A DNA stretch of 64,000 nt, taken from the NCBI GenBank assembly GCA_947650285.1, contig CANTFL010001238.1, forward strand, positions 241,001 through 305,000, given 5' to 3'. Source of the stretch: Hyaloperonospora brassicae (taxonomy: Eukaryota; Oomycota; Peronosporomycetes; Peronosporales; Peronosporaceae). A program made the translations under genes and the position numbers. The notes below the pieces were generated by a model. It searched no databases. It had not been told where the DNA came from and saw only the letters and a program-made list of their open reading frames with translations. This document shows positions 9,539 to 24,049 of the stretch, piece after piece (positions within the stretch are counted from its first letter, which is position 1; each line of letters opens with the position of its first letter).

Positions 9539-11545
9539 TAATGAGCGAGTAGCTACATATGACGCTCGAATTTTAACATTATTAAGGTAATATCATATTA
9601 TGTTGATTATAATCATACCCTTTGATAAACATAGGTTTGCTTTTCTCTCAGTTCAACTCGTCCCGATTATGAAACTTAGCTTTCATCTGCCCGAACAGTG
9701 TTCGTAATAATTTGGGGCACCTGCCTACGCTGTGCTATTGCTGGACGCTTGTAAACCTTTTCAGTACAATCAAATGGTTTTCTTTTCACGCGTTACAAGA
9801 TGCCATACATTACGGCCCAAATTTTAATGCGTAACAGCGTTCAGTTAAAATTCGAACCTTTAAGATTTGTGATGTAGAGCCGACCTTATTTAACGACAGT
9901 AGGTTAGACTGATAGTTCATTTCTTTCACCCACCATGTGCGACATTATTAACAAAGTCATACAGGTCCTTGCCTAGCGTTTCTACGAGATATATAAGCTA
10001 CTTCCTAGCAAGTCGCATAAAAGCAATGTGCTCGTGTCAGGTAGTATACTTTAAAACCTGCCAGAAAACAAAACCTTCAGGTGGTTACCGACTTGCTAAG
10101 ATGAATTCAAATGAAGCATGGACATTCAATAACAACTTGTTCTGATGTTTTCTCTCTATTTGTTATATAAGCTCGTGCGCGAAAGCTTCATTGAACAATC
10201 TCCAACGCTAACGCGCACAATGCCTTAGAGCTTAGTCGCATCGAATACGCCTCCTTGAGTGAAAGGCCGTTTTTATAACATTCAACGAAGGGGCCTCGAA
10301 ACATATTCCACGCCGGCTGCGCCGAGTATCTACTTTGTGCATTAATTGTGCTCGTGCATGACAAGGGTCAACTTTTTTTGCGACCAAGAACAATTCGACA
10401 GCAAGCTGTGTCCCACGCATGGCATGTGTGATGTGTAAAAAAGATACACGACCTTTCCTTTTGGTATTATTATATTATGAGGCTTGACAGTCAGGATAAA
10501 GACAACGTATGATCGATCAGCTTTCTGAATTCATATGCGATCGCAGTCCCGGCTAGGATACACGACAGTGAACGAAACGGCACAAATAAGGTACGGCTAG
10601 TAAAAACCTTGGAATGGGAGATGCAAACGAGTTCAAACGAAAAGTACACTACGTTTTTATTTTATCACCACTCGCTAAACCAGATCTATTCATCGTGACT
10701 TTGACAAGGTGGGCACCTTCTTAATACCGTGCCCAGTTGGGAAAGAAAACATATACTTGACCGTCGCCATCATCGAATCACAATGTTCTATTATGTGTAG
10801 TTCAAAATAATTTGTGCATGGTGTACATGTTAAGCTTTCATTAGACCGAAACTAGGGCTGTGATATACCATAATTTCACATATTCAGCAACAAGTCTTCT
10901 TTTAATTTTTTTGACTTAGCATGATGAAAGACACAGTTTTTAATAATAAAAACTATTTCTGCTATGTCCTGCTTTTAGGTACTGCACATTTTGCCCGCAC
11001 GTCAAAATATTAAATCTCGTTGTTGTAATACGAAAATGTGATAAGTGGTTTTTTAAGTAGAACAAAACGCGCTTCGTCTAAGTACGAAATGACAAATGAC
11101 TATTGATGATTGTCGCAATGGTGCCGTCGCACTTTTTAAAATTGTGTGCGATGGTTTATGCAACCAATTTTTTACCTCGAGGCGGGGTGTGATGGTATTG
11201 GGCAAGCAAATTAAGACATGCGATCCGAGGGCGCGATCACACTATCGAAACCCACGACTCACAGCCTATGATATGATTAACATATAACATGTGTAAGCAG
11301 TAAGTCTATATTATAAACGAAGATCGGGTGTGTGACCTATTGTGATAGAAACATGCTTTGCGACCGATATCCGTCGTTCAATGATATTGCGTTCGATAAA
11401 AGACAGCATCGATTGCGCGATACGCATTCCTCGATAAGGCGATCGGCCATGGATGACTAGACTACGGCGACGACAGCGCTTCAACATGTAGTCAAGATGT
11501 ATCATGCAAATCTACCCGAGACCCGTGTTCTGAATTCAGCTAACT
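9539..11545. other. AT-rich, no gene recognised
   Basis: No ORF of convincing composition on either strand and no RNA gene recognised. Confidence 0.5.
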
Positions 11546-11561
11546 GATATCCGCTATTCAT

Positions 11562-11830
11562 GATCCGCAATCCATGATCTGCCATTAAAGATTCATTGCC
11601 GGTAATCTTAGATCTGAAAACCTATACTACCGCCATCAAGTACAAGATCGCAGTATATCCATTGTAGAAAATCATGTACCGTATGTTGAGGTGACCACTC
11701 ATCAAGATGCGCTAGTGACCCGCCATCAAGAACGAGATAGCGGTGCATTCATTAATGTGTACCAATATCGTCTCTTGGCGTGACTTTACATTCAATTCGT
11801 GATCCGCAATCAAGTATGTGATCGCGGCAC
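11562..11830. repeat. Decayed tandem array, period about 87 bp
   Basis: The phrase CGC(C/A)ATCAAG followed by GATCGCGG-like sequence recurs at 11631, 11721 and 11805. A weaker relative, GATCCGCAATCCATGATC, lies near 11560. Spacing of 90 and 84 bp suggests an eroded minisatellite. Confidence 0.4.
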
Positions 11831-12837
11831 GTCTATTGGTGTGCATCCACCATCCGCGATCCAAATTAATATGAGGTGAATCACGTCTCAATGGAATAAG
11901 ATCTCGAAGTTAAACGACACGTGGTACATATTCGGATATACGGGAGGCATAGTGGCTGTGTTGCATATTTTAGCAATAATTAAACATATTTAATAATATT
12001 GGTAGTATACACGCGTCTACTTCTCTTTTAGGCTGTATTGTTGACCTCTCGACGATCGAATGCTTTATACAAGAGTTTCCGATTATTAAACAAGCTGAGG
12101 ATCTCAAACCGTCAAGAATCCTGACTTTACATTTGGACGCAGAAAGTTGGTAAAGCATAAGGTACAGATCGCCATATTGCTTAAGGATTCATATGATCAA
12201 TCGGGTAAATTATCAACATACCGGGCGATGCGATCACATCATGATCGGGATGAATCAGACCGAGCACTATACAAGTGCATTTTTGATTACGCGAAAAGTT
12301 CCACACGATCACCTCCAACCCCCTCGCAACATATGGTCAAGTTTTATCTCGACACGAGTCCACCTGGATTAGTATATACCGCCGTATCGATGGGTACACA
12401 AGGTGAGGAGGAAAAATAGCACGGAAACGGAGTACCCCCTCTTTAAGGCGTTAATCGTAGCGCATTTATAATGTTAGGATTACAATGTAGACATTATTGC
12501 GGCTCAACGACAAATAAAACTAATAATATGGGGACTAGTCGCGTCTTGAGAACGAATTGAGATCGACTTAAGGGTAGAGTGTTGATGCTTATTGAAGAAG
12601 TGACTGGTACCTTGAAAACAATCGTAATGGACGACAAGATCTTTGCCTACCAATCAGAAGCTTGAGATGGAGATAATCGTTTTCCATCGAAAGTCCATTA
12701 AACTTGTGTGTAAAGACAAGGCGGTGGTGGACATAACAGGCATCCGACATCTGAATACTTTATAATTAGCAGCTCGGACACCGATAGCGAGATAGGAACT
12801 TCGTATGGAAAATCTGATAAGTACCATCGATTCGTCC

Positions 12838-12945
12838 AAGAATAGGATAGATGGTTTTCGTCAGATCTTCATGTGTGAATCGTATATCTTGAAGAATAGG
12901 ATGGATACTTGTGTCAGATCTTTATGTGTTAATGGTATATCTCGG
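12838..12945. repeat. Two-copy 54-bp tandem repeat
   Basis: Units 12838-12891 and 12892-12945 both start AAGAATAGGAT and share GTCAGATCTTCATGTG-like and GTATATCT segments. They are exactly adjacent and about 80% identical by eye. Confidence 0.65.
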
Positions 12946-15900
12946 TTGCATTGCTAATGATTTACAGTGGGATGACTTAAAAGTGATAGAACTACCCGCG
13001 AGGTCTAGTAGCGTCCCTAAAATACTAAACATATGAGTATTACATGTTTTGGGACCGACATGATGAAATGTGTTTCGCAGCTAATTATATATTTCTTAAT
13101 ATATGCATTGCTTGTAGTATGGAGCACTCTTTATGATATAAGGTCCGAAATTATCACCAAATGGCCTATTCAATCTGATGCAAAAAGACTAAATGCGTTG
13201 GTCTATAATTTTATCTTAATAATTTATTTTCGCTCTTACTCTGTAGTGACGGTTCATCTTTCTTTTTTACTCGAGAACAGCACAGTAAGTTTTCCAAGAT
13301 AGTTGCTATTTGTTTAAGAATTATGGGAAACGATTGACATAATCATCACTTATCGCAAGTATAGACAATGACATATCGATTTTCGCGATCTGGGATGCCT
13401 CCAGATTCTCGTAAATACAATTTCACGTGAATAATTTTGGATCCCTTCGTCTATTTTTTTCAGTTTAGCTGTAAAAATTGAAGGATGCAGAAAATTTCGA
13501 TCGCCCAACAAGTATTTGCATTAGTTTGAGCTAACAGATATATGTGGGTGTCGATGATTAAAAAAAATACTTATTTCGATATCGATCAGGAATGAGACAG
13601 TGTCGTAAATAGCTTACACCTCGCTAGGTGAATTCACTTTTTGCGAAGAAAGCACTATCTATAAAACCAGCACGGTATACCTGTCTTCGTTGACAATGTG
13701 CTTTCCAAATGGTTGCACTATCTTTGTATTTACAATCCAGATCAGTGTTGCCATTATTTCGACCACATTTTAAACAATTACAGTCCTTAAGTCCTATTAG
13801 CAGTAAAAAATGGAGTCTATAATAATCAGATCTTCTTTTTGCGCATTGGTCACGTCCATCCAAAACTACTGGTAATCGTACGGGTGACGTAAGTGCATCA
13901 TTAGGTCAAAATAAACGAGCCACGGTTTCCTTTATTAAACCGATATTGAAGAGGATGTTATTCTTGTCATCGGTCTGATTGACTTAACTTTTCGTCTATG
14001 GATCTTGTACGAGTATTCAGTTGCACTTATCACTAAGCATCGGTAAAATGGTGATATCTATGACGTCCATACAAGGCTTAACCACGCACATGTGATTGTA
14101 TTAGCCAGTGACAAAGACGGACGAGACGAGTTCTATCACCGTTTATTCGAGTTGTATCTTACTTCTTTTTCTGTTCGGCTTTAGCAAATGAGGGCTGTCT
14201 TTAGTAACGACTACACTTTCAAATTCTCTTATGATAATCACAATATTTAAAAGCTCCATTTTTGGCATTTATGAATTAAAGCGCTTTGGCTTGACTTGGA
14301 ATCGATTGCATCCAGCGTGTGTACTCATATTTGTAATGACACGAGATTTAGACTGCATCGAGGGCATGAACATTTGTGTAAAACAGGAAACCGAAATGGT
14401 ATACAGATTATGTATCAGGTAATGCTCGCTCCACTTTTAGCACAATTTTAAGATATTACATATGCTTAGCGGGATTAAATGGTTGAGATTCGAGCACTTA
14501 TTGCGTCTTTGGGACGTCCATCCTGAGTCGGTTACATCCTTTCGAGGTTTAATTCAGTAAATCAATTATTGAATATTAGTGTACCTTGACCACATACCGT
14601 ATGCATTACTGCGCATGGACCGTGCTACTTGCATGAAGAGTGTGATTAGCATATCTCTCAGATTGAATCGATACTCTTTAACTTAATAAATCGTCGAGAA
14701 TAGACTCGAGCATACATATCTCGCAATCTCCGCGCCTGCATTTGCATTCAGTTTATTAGAGAAGACTTGTAACAGAATCATGTCGTTGTACTTATGGCAG
14801 CTACGAATAAATTATCGTTTTTCGAGATATAACCAAATTTCACGCTGCACATCTTGCTACAAAAGATGCGCATATATTTGCAGGGAACATATAATTTCGC
14901 GTAGCTAAAATCATCATCTCAACACAAAAGTACTGCAGATAGGAGAAAAAACTTTCCATATCGTGCCATGTAGCCCCAAAGGAACTTGATAACCATGATT
15001 TAGGCACTAAAATATAATTATGGGAGGGTAATTGTTCTAATCATAATCAATAATACTTCGTTTTTTTAGGATGAACAAGTTTTGCGTAAGCATGCAGCAA
15101 GCTAAGTGGACAGCAATTTATCTCTGTATCGATTCTTTTTTTCGTCGCACTTCACAAGAAATGGATAGACAATGAATTCGGCACCTATTTTTTGATTGCA
15201 TAAATTAATATACGTGAAATGCACGCTTTTACTCATTCGTACGCGTTTTTAAAATCGTGAAGAATTCTGACACGTTCAATAAAAACGAACCGGTTGAAAT
15301 GCTGAAGTCAAAGGATTCTAAGTCGGTAGATTACCAGCAGGAATAGGTCATCGATGCTCTGACCAGTAGTATAGAGCTCTTTCAAAATTATCGCATTGAA
15401 CCTTTTCACTACTTGTGGTATGAACGACCTCCCGTTTCCATAATGACCACAACGCGGATAGTACCAGAATAATATAGAAACGGTGATACTGCCTTATGAT
15501 CCATGCTATTACACATCTCTCAAGTTTAAGATACTGCAACAAACGAGACTCAATAGCAGGATTTTATTTTCATTCAGACCAAGTATTATTTTCATCATTT
15601 CAGCTTATATAGATCTCTGCAGTGTTTGAAAATTACTAGTGAGAAGATTGTATTGTAGTGCGATGTGGATTAAGATCAAATGTTTAATCATTTCAATCGG
15701 CGTGCAACACACTGAGCATACATCGTAAATTACCTATGCGACTGCTATGAATGTTCTTGGTTTAGTCTACTATACGATGACCAATCAGGCTCAATGAAAA
15801 CCGATCACCCTTGTGTGCTTGAAAAGGATAGGCGATCAAATTATAAATGTCTATGTGCAAGTATATATGAAGTTTCTCCTACAAGCATAGTAAAATAGAA

Positions 15901-18900
15901 AGGCTAACCTGCTCCATTTAAATACAAATTTCTAAGGTCAGAGCTCTAAAAATCCAAAACGGGTACAAAACTTTACAACGTATTTAGGATATATGCTTTT
16001 GACACACACAATATATTAAATACTTCGCATGCTTCGCATATTATGCTTATATTTGCTTAATACGACTTGCTTTATTCTTCTCGATTACCATCATGAGCAA
16101 CTCTCACTATCAATTAGAGGTAGTAGTTAAAGTGCCACTTTATCGCTATACTTTCATGTATTAGCCTCGTTTGTATATCCAGGACCAGCGTTTTTATATG
16201 TCCGTATATAATTACATAATCATACAATTTTCACGGCCTGGTATGCTACAAGTGACGGTTTTGTAATGGATGTTACTACTGCAGGCACATCAACATGTAA
16301 ACCTTACGTGCTTAAGAATTGTTTTATATATGCAATCAGTGTATATCAGTAAAAGACGTGACGCTTCCAGATATCATTGAAGATGAAGGCAGTCTTGGGC
16401 GCGGTGTACAAGTAGTAGCCCAGAAATTGGTGACTGAAACGTAAACAGGCTCCCAGTCGCTTTTTAAAATCATTGCAATTTGATCCTCCATTCATTTGTC
16501 GATTACTTAATGAACCTCCTGTGGGACGAAGCTGTACTTTCGTTACGCACACGAAGCATAGATAAAGCCTTGCTTACAACGTTATTATAAAATAGTAATA
16601 AGAAGAATACTTCCAGCCTCAATTACCACTGGACCCGATGTCATCAAAATACGATCACATTAAAGATCATGTGGAAAAAGAACATTAAAAAGGTCAATAT
16701 CAAGTTGTCTTTCACAAGCTATATATTATCGTAATCTCAGACCATTACAAAACATCATTACAATGTTCGTTTTTGTTCATACAAATATACAACGTAGAAG
16801 TGACACACAATAATATGAGGTTCTATTTGTTCTTGCGTGATGTGATTAAATGATTGGCATGAAGTTTTCTACCTAATATTCTTTTTCTCATAGTGACGCA
16901 CATACACGTCACTACCATCATAACGGTGAACAGAATAGGCGTAGCCATTAAACTCAGTTTACAATACGGCGCATGCCTCGGTATGCTGGGCTATCTGGCC
17001 GACACATCGTGACAAGAATAGATGCCGTAACAATTCGTACAACTCGACCACTGAGGCAAAAATTGTGTTTTGGTATTGCCTTCGATGCTAAGAGGGTATG
17101 TCGAAGGGATAAGCGGGTGGTCTAAAGTCGGAAGCAACTTCTGACTTAGTCAAATATAAATTCATGTTTGAGGCCACCATTCTAGATTAGCAAATCACCA
17201 CGTATTTTTGATAAAGTGGAGTGTGCACAAATGAGGATGAGATCCCGCGTTTTCTTGGTGCATAGAATACCGACCAACGGAGGAGGTTCTACAACATTAT
17301 ACGCTGGATTTAAACAACCTCCTTGTTTACTTGGCCTTATGAAGGGTTGCAATCTTTTAAATAGAAAGAAGTCAATATTGATCTTGATTGCGGTGGACAT
17401 AGGTTGAGGTGTTGCGTTGACCCCCCATTCGATCGCAGTCACACTTAAACGCTTTACCTCGAGTCGTTTGTCGACCATAATAAATATACTTACATTTCTT
17501 ATACTTGCCTCCCCCGTCCCACTACGTCCTTTATTAATCATACTTTCTTCTCTTTTCAGTCCTTGCACTTAGCCAACAAATCAGATCGATCTTCGTATGA
17601 ACTTTGACGCCTTTTTCATATGCCGGTAGGCCAAAGAGCCCTAATTGTATAACGAGTTGTGAGTTCAGTAAAATCACTTTATTATCCAATGCCTGGAAGA
17701 TAAATCTGTGGATTTTTCTTTCTGTAAATTGGCATGTTTTCCACGCATCGTCTTGCCTTTGTTATTATCTCCTTTATTGTGGATTCCACACCAGATACAG
17801 TACATGCCGATAGAAATACGGTCGTGATCGTTTTTCTTGCTCACACGATAATTTGTTTTCGCTAAACCGTGATCTCTCCCTCAATCTGATTCCGGTCCAA
17901 AACCTGTATTTGATTCTGTATCATAATTACATATGACATCGCGGTTGGCAAGCTATGATCGCGACAAGTATCATCCAGGTCTACATAGATACCTAAACAG
18001 CGTATTACTTAATCTATACCACAAGCATCTGTCCGCGACCGCTTTTGTGCTCGCGATCAAAATCAGAAATAGTATATCACCGCCTATACTATCTTCTTGG
18101 GTAATCTATATCCACATATTTCGGCATCCAATATAGTACTCCATCTCTAATCGACCTTTCCACTGACCATTTATCTATATTGACCATAAGACTTACATAT
18201 ATTAATTACATTGAATCAAACGGTAATCAGTCATTGGCGTTTATAGTGAAAACTACAATTAGGTAGGGCTGGATCACGTTGTATACATTTATTTTGTATT
18301 CATCACCATGATCCTAGATAGCCGACAAAGACAAAATTATTCTATATCACGGTGCGCTACACCTACCCTTTGAGGTCTCAATTTACCAAATAAACTTACA
18401 GGGGGACCTACGATTCTCATTTCACATTAGTCCAATTAGCTTCACATCCTGATTACGCAACATACGTCTTATTAGACTCATTTGTATAAGCAAAAAAATG
18501 ATTTAACTGATTACTAAAGCGCTAGGATTTCTACAGTGTCGCATGTTACTGTTAGCGCACATTCTTGCTATTGACGAAGCAATGAGGTATGGAAATGGTT
18601 AGTTATAACCGATGTGTGCTCACAGTTGATAAAGAACTAAACTTGGCCACTTCGTTGTCACCCTTATAGCCTATGTTACTATTGTAAATGGGTTATGGAC
18701 CGGGGTGTGCCCATTGCTTGGCGGCAACTTATATCAAAGTATCGACTTAACAATCATCTTTTCCCAAATGATATGTCGCATGCAACGTGTGATGCAATTA
18801 TGATAAACCGTATCTACACAATATCGAGCCGTAGTTAACGGAGCTATAGGTTTGATTGATACAAAACATGTGTTGTCCAACAAATCCACTCGTATGGAAA

Positions 18901-19262
18901 CGACGGGCGACATGAGATAGTGAGCAAGTAGATAATTTGAATTTGTTGCAAACCCAATCGAGAAAAAAAATTATTTTGCGCCTTCTTTGCTTGACGATAA
19001 TAATGACAGCATGGCTTTCTTTTTTTAATACTTAACCAACTTTGTCTGACTGACCAATGAATAAGTCACAACATTGTACATGAATTTCACAGGCACCAAT
19101 CTCTACTACTGTTAACATCAATATCTCATTGTGTTATCTACGAGGTATGTAATTGCCCTATCACACGTTATTTTCGTGTGCATCCTCAATATTGTCCTTA
19201 GCATGCTATCATGTATCCGATCGTAGTAACAGTGACTGCCTCCGCATGTGTCTGCATTTTAA
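12946..19262. other. 6.3 kb AT-rich stretch without recognised genes
   Basis: Contains only short ORFs of non-protein-like composition. The longest, 17568-17182 on the minus strand (128 codons), has no recognisable motif and an equally open opposite strand. I list none as a gene. This is probably old, mutated transposon DNA. Confidence 0.5.
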
Positions 19263-21640
19263 TTCATCAAATACTTTTGGTATGACTGTTCGAATTACGA
19301 TATTTGGAGAAACAGTTCTACTTGTCGAACATTTACGCCCCAAGTAAAAAGGCCTTGCGGAAATAGAGGCGGCTTTTGAGCGTCTTCTACATCATATCAT
19401 GGGACACCAAGAACCCGTGTTAATTGGTGGGGATTCCAAATGATATTTGATGCCGCACATCACCTGTTCTTTTGTACTTCCACAATGCAGTCATGATGAT
19501 TTGATGCTTTAAAAGCTTTCGGTCAGGTGTATCTTGGAGATTCTCTTGGAAAACAATCGAACTAGAAGAAAAAGATATAGTAATACCAGCTTTTCATGCG
19601 GCGGCGTACACCTATTTCTGCACTTTGACTGGCGGTGGATCAGCTTAATCTCGACTTGATCGGTGGTATGAGGGATCTAGACATGATGATTGGGTTTATA
19701 CGTTGCTCCGTCGGTATCTGGCCCAGCATTCCACCACAACAAAATATTAATCATGGTTGGGGCGTTACGGAATTTACTGCTTGTACGACAGCCGAGGCAT
19801 GTCTAGCTGCTCCAGAATGTAAGCAAGAGACCGATGTTATAGAAATATTGCGGTCGTTAAGCTGGCACAGAGTCAAGTTGACAAATGTATTTTTGCTCTG
19901 ACGTCGGTCGTTAATACAGCTTATAGTTTGGTAGAATGAAATGATGAATGGAAGATTGGTCTTCGCCGTGTTATTTTTACTTACTATAAACGAGCCATGT
20001 CTAATAACAAGCCATATATAGTGGCTGAGTCGAATATACGTTCGACAAATTGCAACTATATTGGTGGAGCATACGCATTGGCCTCACCGGAAGGGGACCA
20101 ATGCTGATGCGATTAAGTAAGCCCTAACGATTCTCAAGAGAAGCTTTGGAGTAATGCAGCGGATTGGTGACGAGGGGACTAGAAAAACCAGAAGGAGCGT
20201 AATTTTGTTCAGAACTCATACCCTACTGTTAAGACATCACGTCGTTTCTACGCTCGGGTGTTGACCAAATGTTTGAACAATCATTAACGTTTTACTGTTT
20301 AGAATGGTTACTTACCGAAACAAATAGGCTCAGAACTTGGTTAATGGAATGGCTGTCGTGTGGGAGAGTATCATAAATCGTTACCATGCTTGCCACGACG
20401 CGTTCACAGCATTTTTGACCAAGGTCACCTGTCAAACCTGAATGATCACGTTGCCGTAATGTCGGCCATTTCTTCCGACGACATGAGTGCAGCTATAAAA
20501 GCGGCTCATCGTGGAGAAATCGCGGGATTTAATAAAATGAACAACACGTTGACAGATACTTACCGACGCGCTCGCGCTTGTTCTGGCTGCGTTGTACATC
20601 AAAATGCGTAAGTTCAGCTTCTTCTCGGCAACATCCGACGCAGCAAATATTTGATGTTTAAAGAAATCTGCTGCCTATGACTTGCCGTTGATATTCGACC
20701 GATGGCGCTGCCTACGTGGACTACAATTTGGGTTCCACCATTCTCTTGCTAACCGCAGCCAATGATTTCATATCCCGTTTTAAAGCTCACGTTTTATTTT
20801 TACCGAAGCAAACGATCTAATATACTCTTTATATTTTCTTGGCAGTAGGCAAAGAAGCAATCTTGGATAGCGATCTACATGGAACCATTGTTCTCCTTCT
20901 CGATTTCGCCAAATCACACGACGAGGTGCAACGTCTTTATTTACTATCGACGCTGTTATAGCGTGACTAAAACATTGTTTCTTATCAGTAGTGGAGTCCA
21001 TTCGCCGTGACACGACTTAAGGTTTTCCGTGGATGGATATAGATAAAGTAGACGCGCCATTTTCAGTGTTATTCGGCAAGGGTGAACCCTTGCGCCCCAT
21101 TTATCTAGCTCCCGATAGTGTCTTTCACGAGATTTATTAGAGTGATGACATTCTCGGGGTACCTATCACAGCCAAAAGGCAACCTACTGAGTTAAAAAGT
21201 TTGGATTCGCTGACGATACTGCAATATACTTCGCGATCGGTCTGCGGTTTAGCCGGCTGTAACGGTTTAATATAATTTAGCTAACGAGTCAGGTCTCTGT
21301 ACCTATATGAAGATTTTAATTGTCAGTGTGCTGGAACCTCGCGAGTCGGCACTGCCCCTAGGCACATGTGGTCTCAGTCTGCAGTCTTCCAGCGACTATT
21401 GCCGGTACGTTGGTGTACAGGTGGAGAACAGAATGCGGTGGATAATCCATGGAACAAGTGCATTTATCTCGCTGAGGTCGACTTGACTGAGCTCAAACGA
21501 AAACCAAACTGTAGAACAACGTGCTAAGCTCTTTAGTGCAGTCACGATTTCAAACCCTGTTTAAACAAATGAACGAATAGCAAAAGACCTTGTATCAGGA
21601 AGCGGCCCAGACGCGTTTCGACCCCCGATGGGGGCCTCCT
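19263..21640 (+). pseudogene. Fossil non-LTR (LINE) retrotransposon: endonuclease and reverse transcriptase
   Basis: Domain remnants appear in the correct order with many stops and frameshifts. The endonuclease shows HHIMGHQEPVLIGGDSK at 19.39-19.44 kb (family form GGDFN) and SRLDRWY near 19.65 kb. The RT shows AIKAAHRGEIAGFNKMNN at about 20.49-20.54 kb (family RGKAPGPDG...N), then LLLDFAKSHDE near 20.9 kb (motif A, DFAKAYD). The catalytic FADDTAIYF is at 21206-21232, and YVGVQVENR near 21.41 kb. Together these leave little doubt about LINE ancestry. The element is inactive, and its 5' and 3' ends could not be placed. Confidence 0.85.
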
Positions 21641-22593
21641 CAGCGGCTTACCGATCTAAAAGTGAACTAATTCAGTGATGCGGCCTCTCCTGCAGCCAAT
21701 TGTTTACCTATGCTAAAAACCGTATCGATCTACCTCATCTATAGAGTAAATTATCCATACGTAGCAGACTTCACCGTCGTGCATTCAGTACCCGACTACA
21801 TCCGAAATGTCAACCTTTAAAACGTTTTATTTTTATCACGGTACTTTTGGCTCTCCCCATCCGTGCTTATCCGGTCACACAGCATTATTATGTACCGTAT
21901 ATTGGATAATTTCGCGGCAATAGATCTCGTCTTTGTTTTCCTATTGATATGTCGGTTCTATCGATCGCACAGATTGGCCTTGTAGTGCCTTATATTAGAA
22001 CCTAATGATGGTATGATGACGAAAGCAATTGGTCAGGAATCAGCGACTTATTTCTTCGCGATAGTTTACTCGTTGTTGACTTTGACGGGGATTTTAAAAA
22101 TCAGGTCCAGCCTACATAATGTCGTGTTGGATGAGAGATAAGCAACCTCAATAGTAAGAGAGTTATATGGATGACAGGTTCCAAAATGGTTGGAACTTTA
22201 GCTGCTCGACATGCTCGTCAAGGTAAGACCAAGGAGGTATGACGACCAGCCATCTCATGTACTTCGAGAGCCGAGGTCGACTATCACGACGACGATAGTA
22301 TCCCAATCAATGTACGCAGGGTAATAATGAAAAGCTAGGTGCAAAGATGATTGATTAAGTAGTTTCATCGATTTGATCACCGGTGTCTGGCCTGCGCCAC
22401 GCTTAGTAGAAGAAGTCGATAAGGGATGAAGGGGGTCCGACCTTCATTGAACTGATGAGGATTTGCAAGGTGGTATATTTTTGCTTTGCAAGATAATGTC
22501 TTAGGCGACTATTCATTGTGGCATTTCATTCATTTTGCCCACGCGTGACATGTCACCTCACTATATGTCGAAGCGGCGTCATTTTTGGCTAGT

Positions 22594-23827
22594 TCACTCT
22601 TCTTTACAAATATAGACCGCTAGTTTATCGGGCACTTGATCCGCGACCACTGAAGCGTATTCGACACGGGGCATCAGTTTCAAAAATGACCCCTCAATAG
22701 GAACGGATATCTCTGAAAGAATTCGATACGGCAATGAAATGCGGGTGACGTCAGTCAGGTTGATTTGTGCATGCGTTATAGCCTCTTCCACAGAAACTTA
22801 ACACTTTAGCGCGCATCTTACGCTCATGCGCGTGTAAGTATGTGAGCTGGACGTCGACGATGGCGGCTCACTCTAAGATAAATTAAAATAATATGTCTTG
22901 GCGGTACCATGCTAAGGGAATTGGACTTCTCGGTAAGTGTGTGGAAAGGAAGGAATTTCAAGCGATTAGGAAAGGTACGAATTTAATCAATATGGAGGTA
23001 CCTCACAAATACGAGCGTCCTTTTTGATAACGCTTAGACGCTATATCGTATGGAGATCAACAGATTTCCGCTCTGGATCTGATCTACCCAAAATCTGTCG
23101 TGCTTCGCACTTGAGTGTGCGGCGGCTTTTCGAATTATGCCATGCAATGTATTTTGTACCTGCTTTACAGTGCTCGTCACCAATAAGCGTATCTACTTGA
23201 TCATTGGCGATGAATTGGCTTGTCCGCGATGGCAGGCTTAAACGTCTGTTATGTGTCATGAACCTCCCGGTAAACCCTAAAAGTATGTAAGATGTTGTTC
23301 GGTATTCTTACGAACCAGGCTCGGTTCCGCCGAAACTATGGCTAAGTTCTTTCTGGGGCCTTAAGAAATGTAGTGTTATGTCATTTCTACGACACTGCAT
23401 GCATCCTGGGTCGTGAGCCTTCACCGCAAGGACGCCTCATCTTTGTCACAGAAGGTGCACTCAGCCAGAGCAAAAGCTTTCCATTAACAAATGGTTAGAA
23501 GGTTTAGTGGGTTAACACATTAGCTAAGACGGACAACTTTTTGCACATGTACTATCAGCACTGGCTTATTGTTTCCGATGATTACATCAAACACCGTCGT
23601 TGCACCTGTTGCCTAATAGACGGTTCCCCATAGTAATGCACATCCTGTTTTTTGACAGAGGAATATTTATATTTCCAGGTATGGGAGGTGCTGAATTCAT
23701 CATTGTATAACTCCGCATTCATACGCCAGCCGCTTGAATTATGTGTGTAATATTTATCGCTTATAGATTTGCCGATACCTCGAACATAACCGCGGAATAT
23801 GAGGGGTTCGTACACGGGCTTCGACAA
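22594..23827 (-). pseudogene. Unrecognised protein-like fragments, minus strand
   Basis: Three separate minus-strand stretches have protein-like composition. 23827-23582 is rich in aromatic residues (FRGYVRGIGKSISDKYY). 23259-23041 contains KYIAWHNSKSRRTLKCEA. 22791-22594 contains LPYRILSEISVPIEGSFLK. They are separated by stops. I recognise no family. They could be exons of a decayed gene, a transposon or an integrated virus-like sequence, and the grouping into one unit is a guess. Confidence 0.25.
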
Positions 23828-24049
23828 TCGGCAAATTGGCTAATAACATATACAGGTCATTGATGACGGTTCGCTAGCGCTATCGCAAAATTGATCTCGA
23901 CAACCTCCACGTTAGCCAGACTTGGTCCGTTTATTTTGAGAAGCACGCGCAATCCCTATCGGTATCGATGTAGCCAGTTGAGGACACTGATATTGCACAT
24001 ACAACAAATTGCCGAATCGACTGGCGAAGATCGCTATCTACACTCATAG

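Noticed and set aside
13033..13302. 89-codon hydrophobic plus-strand ORF resembling a membrane protein
   Set aside because: Hydrophobicity is expected from AT-rich random sequence; no supporting signal.
17182..17568. 128-codon minus-strand ORF
   Set aside because: No motif, biased low-complexity composition, an equally open opposite strand and no promoter-like site.
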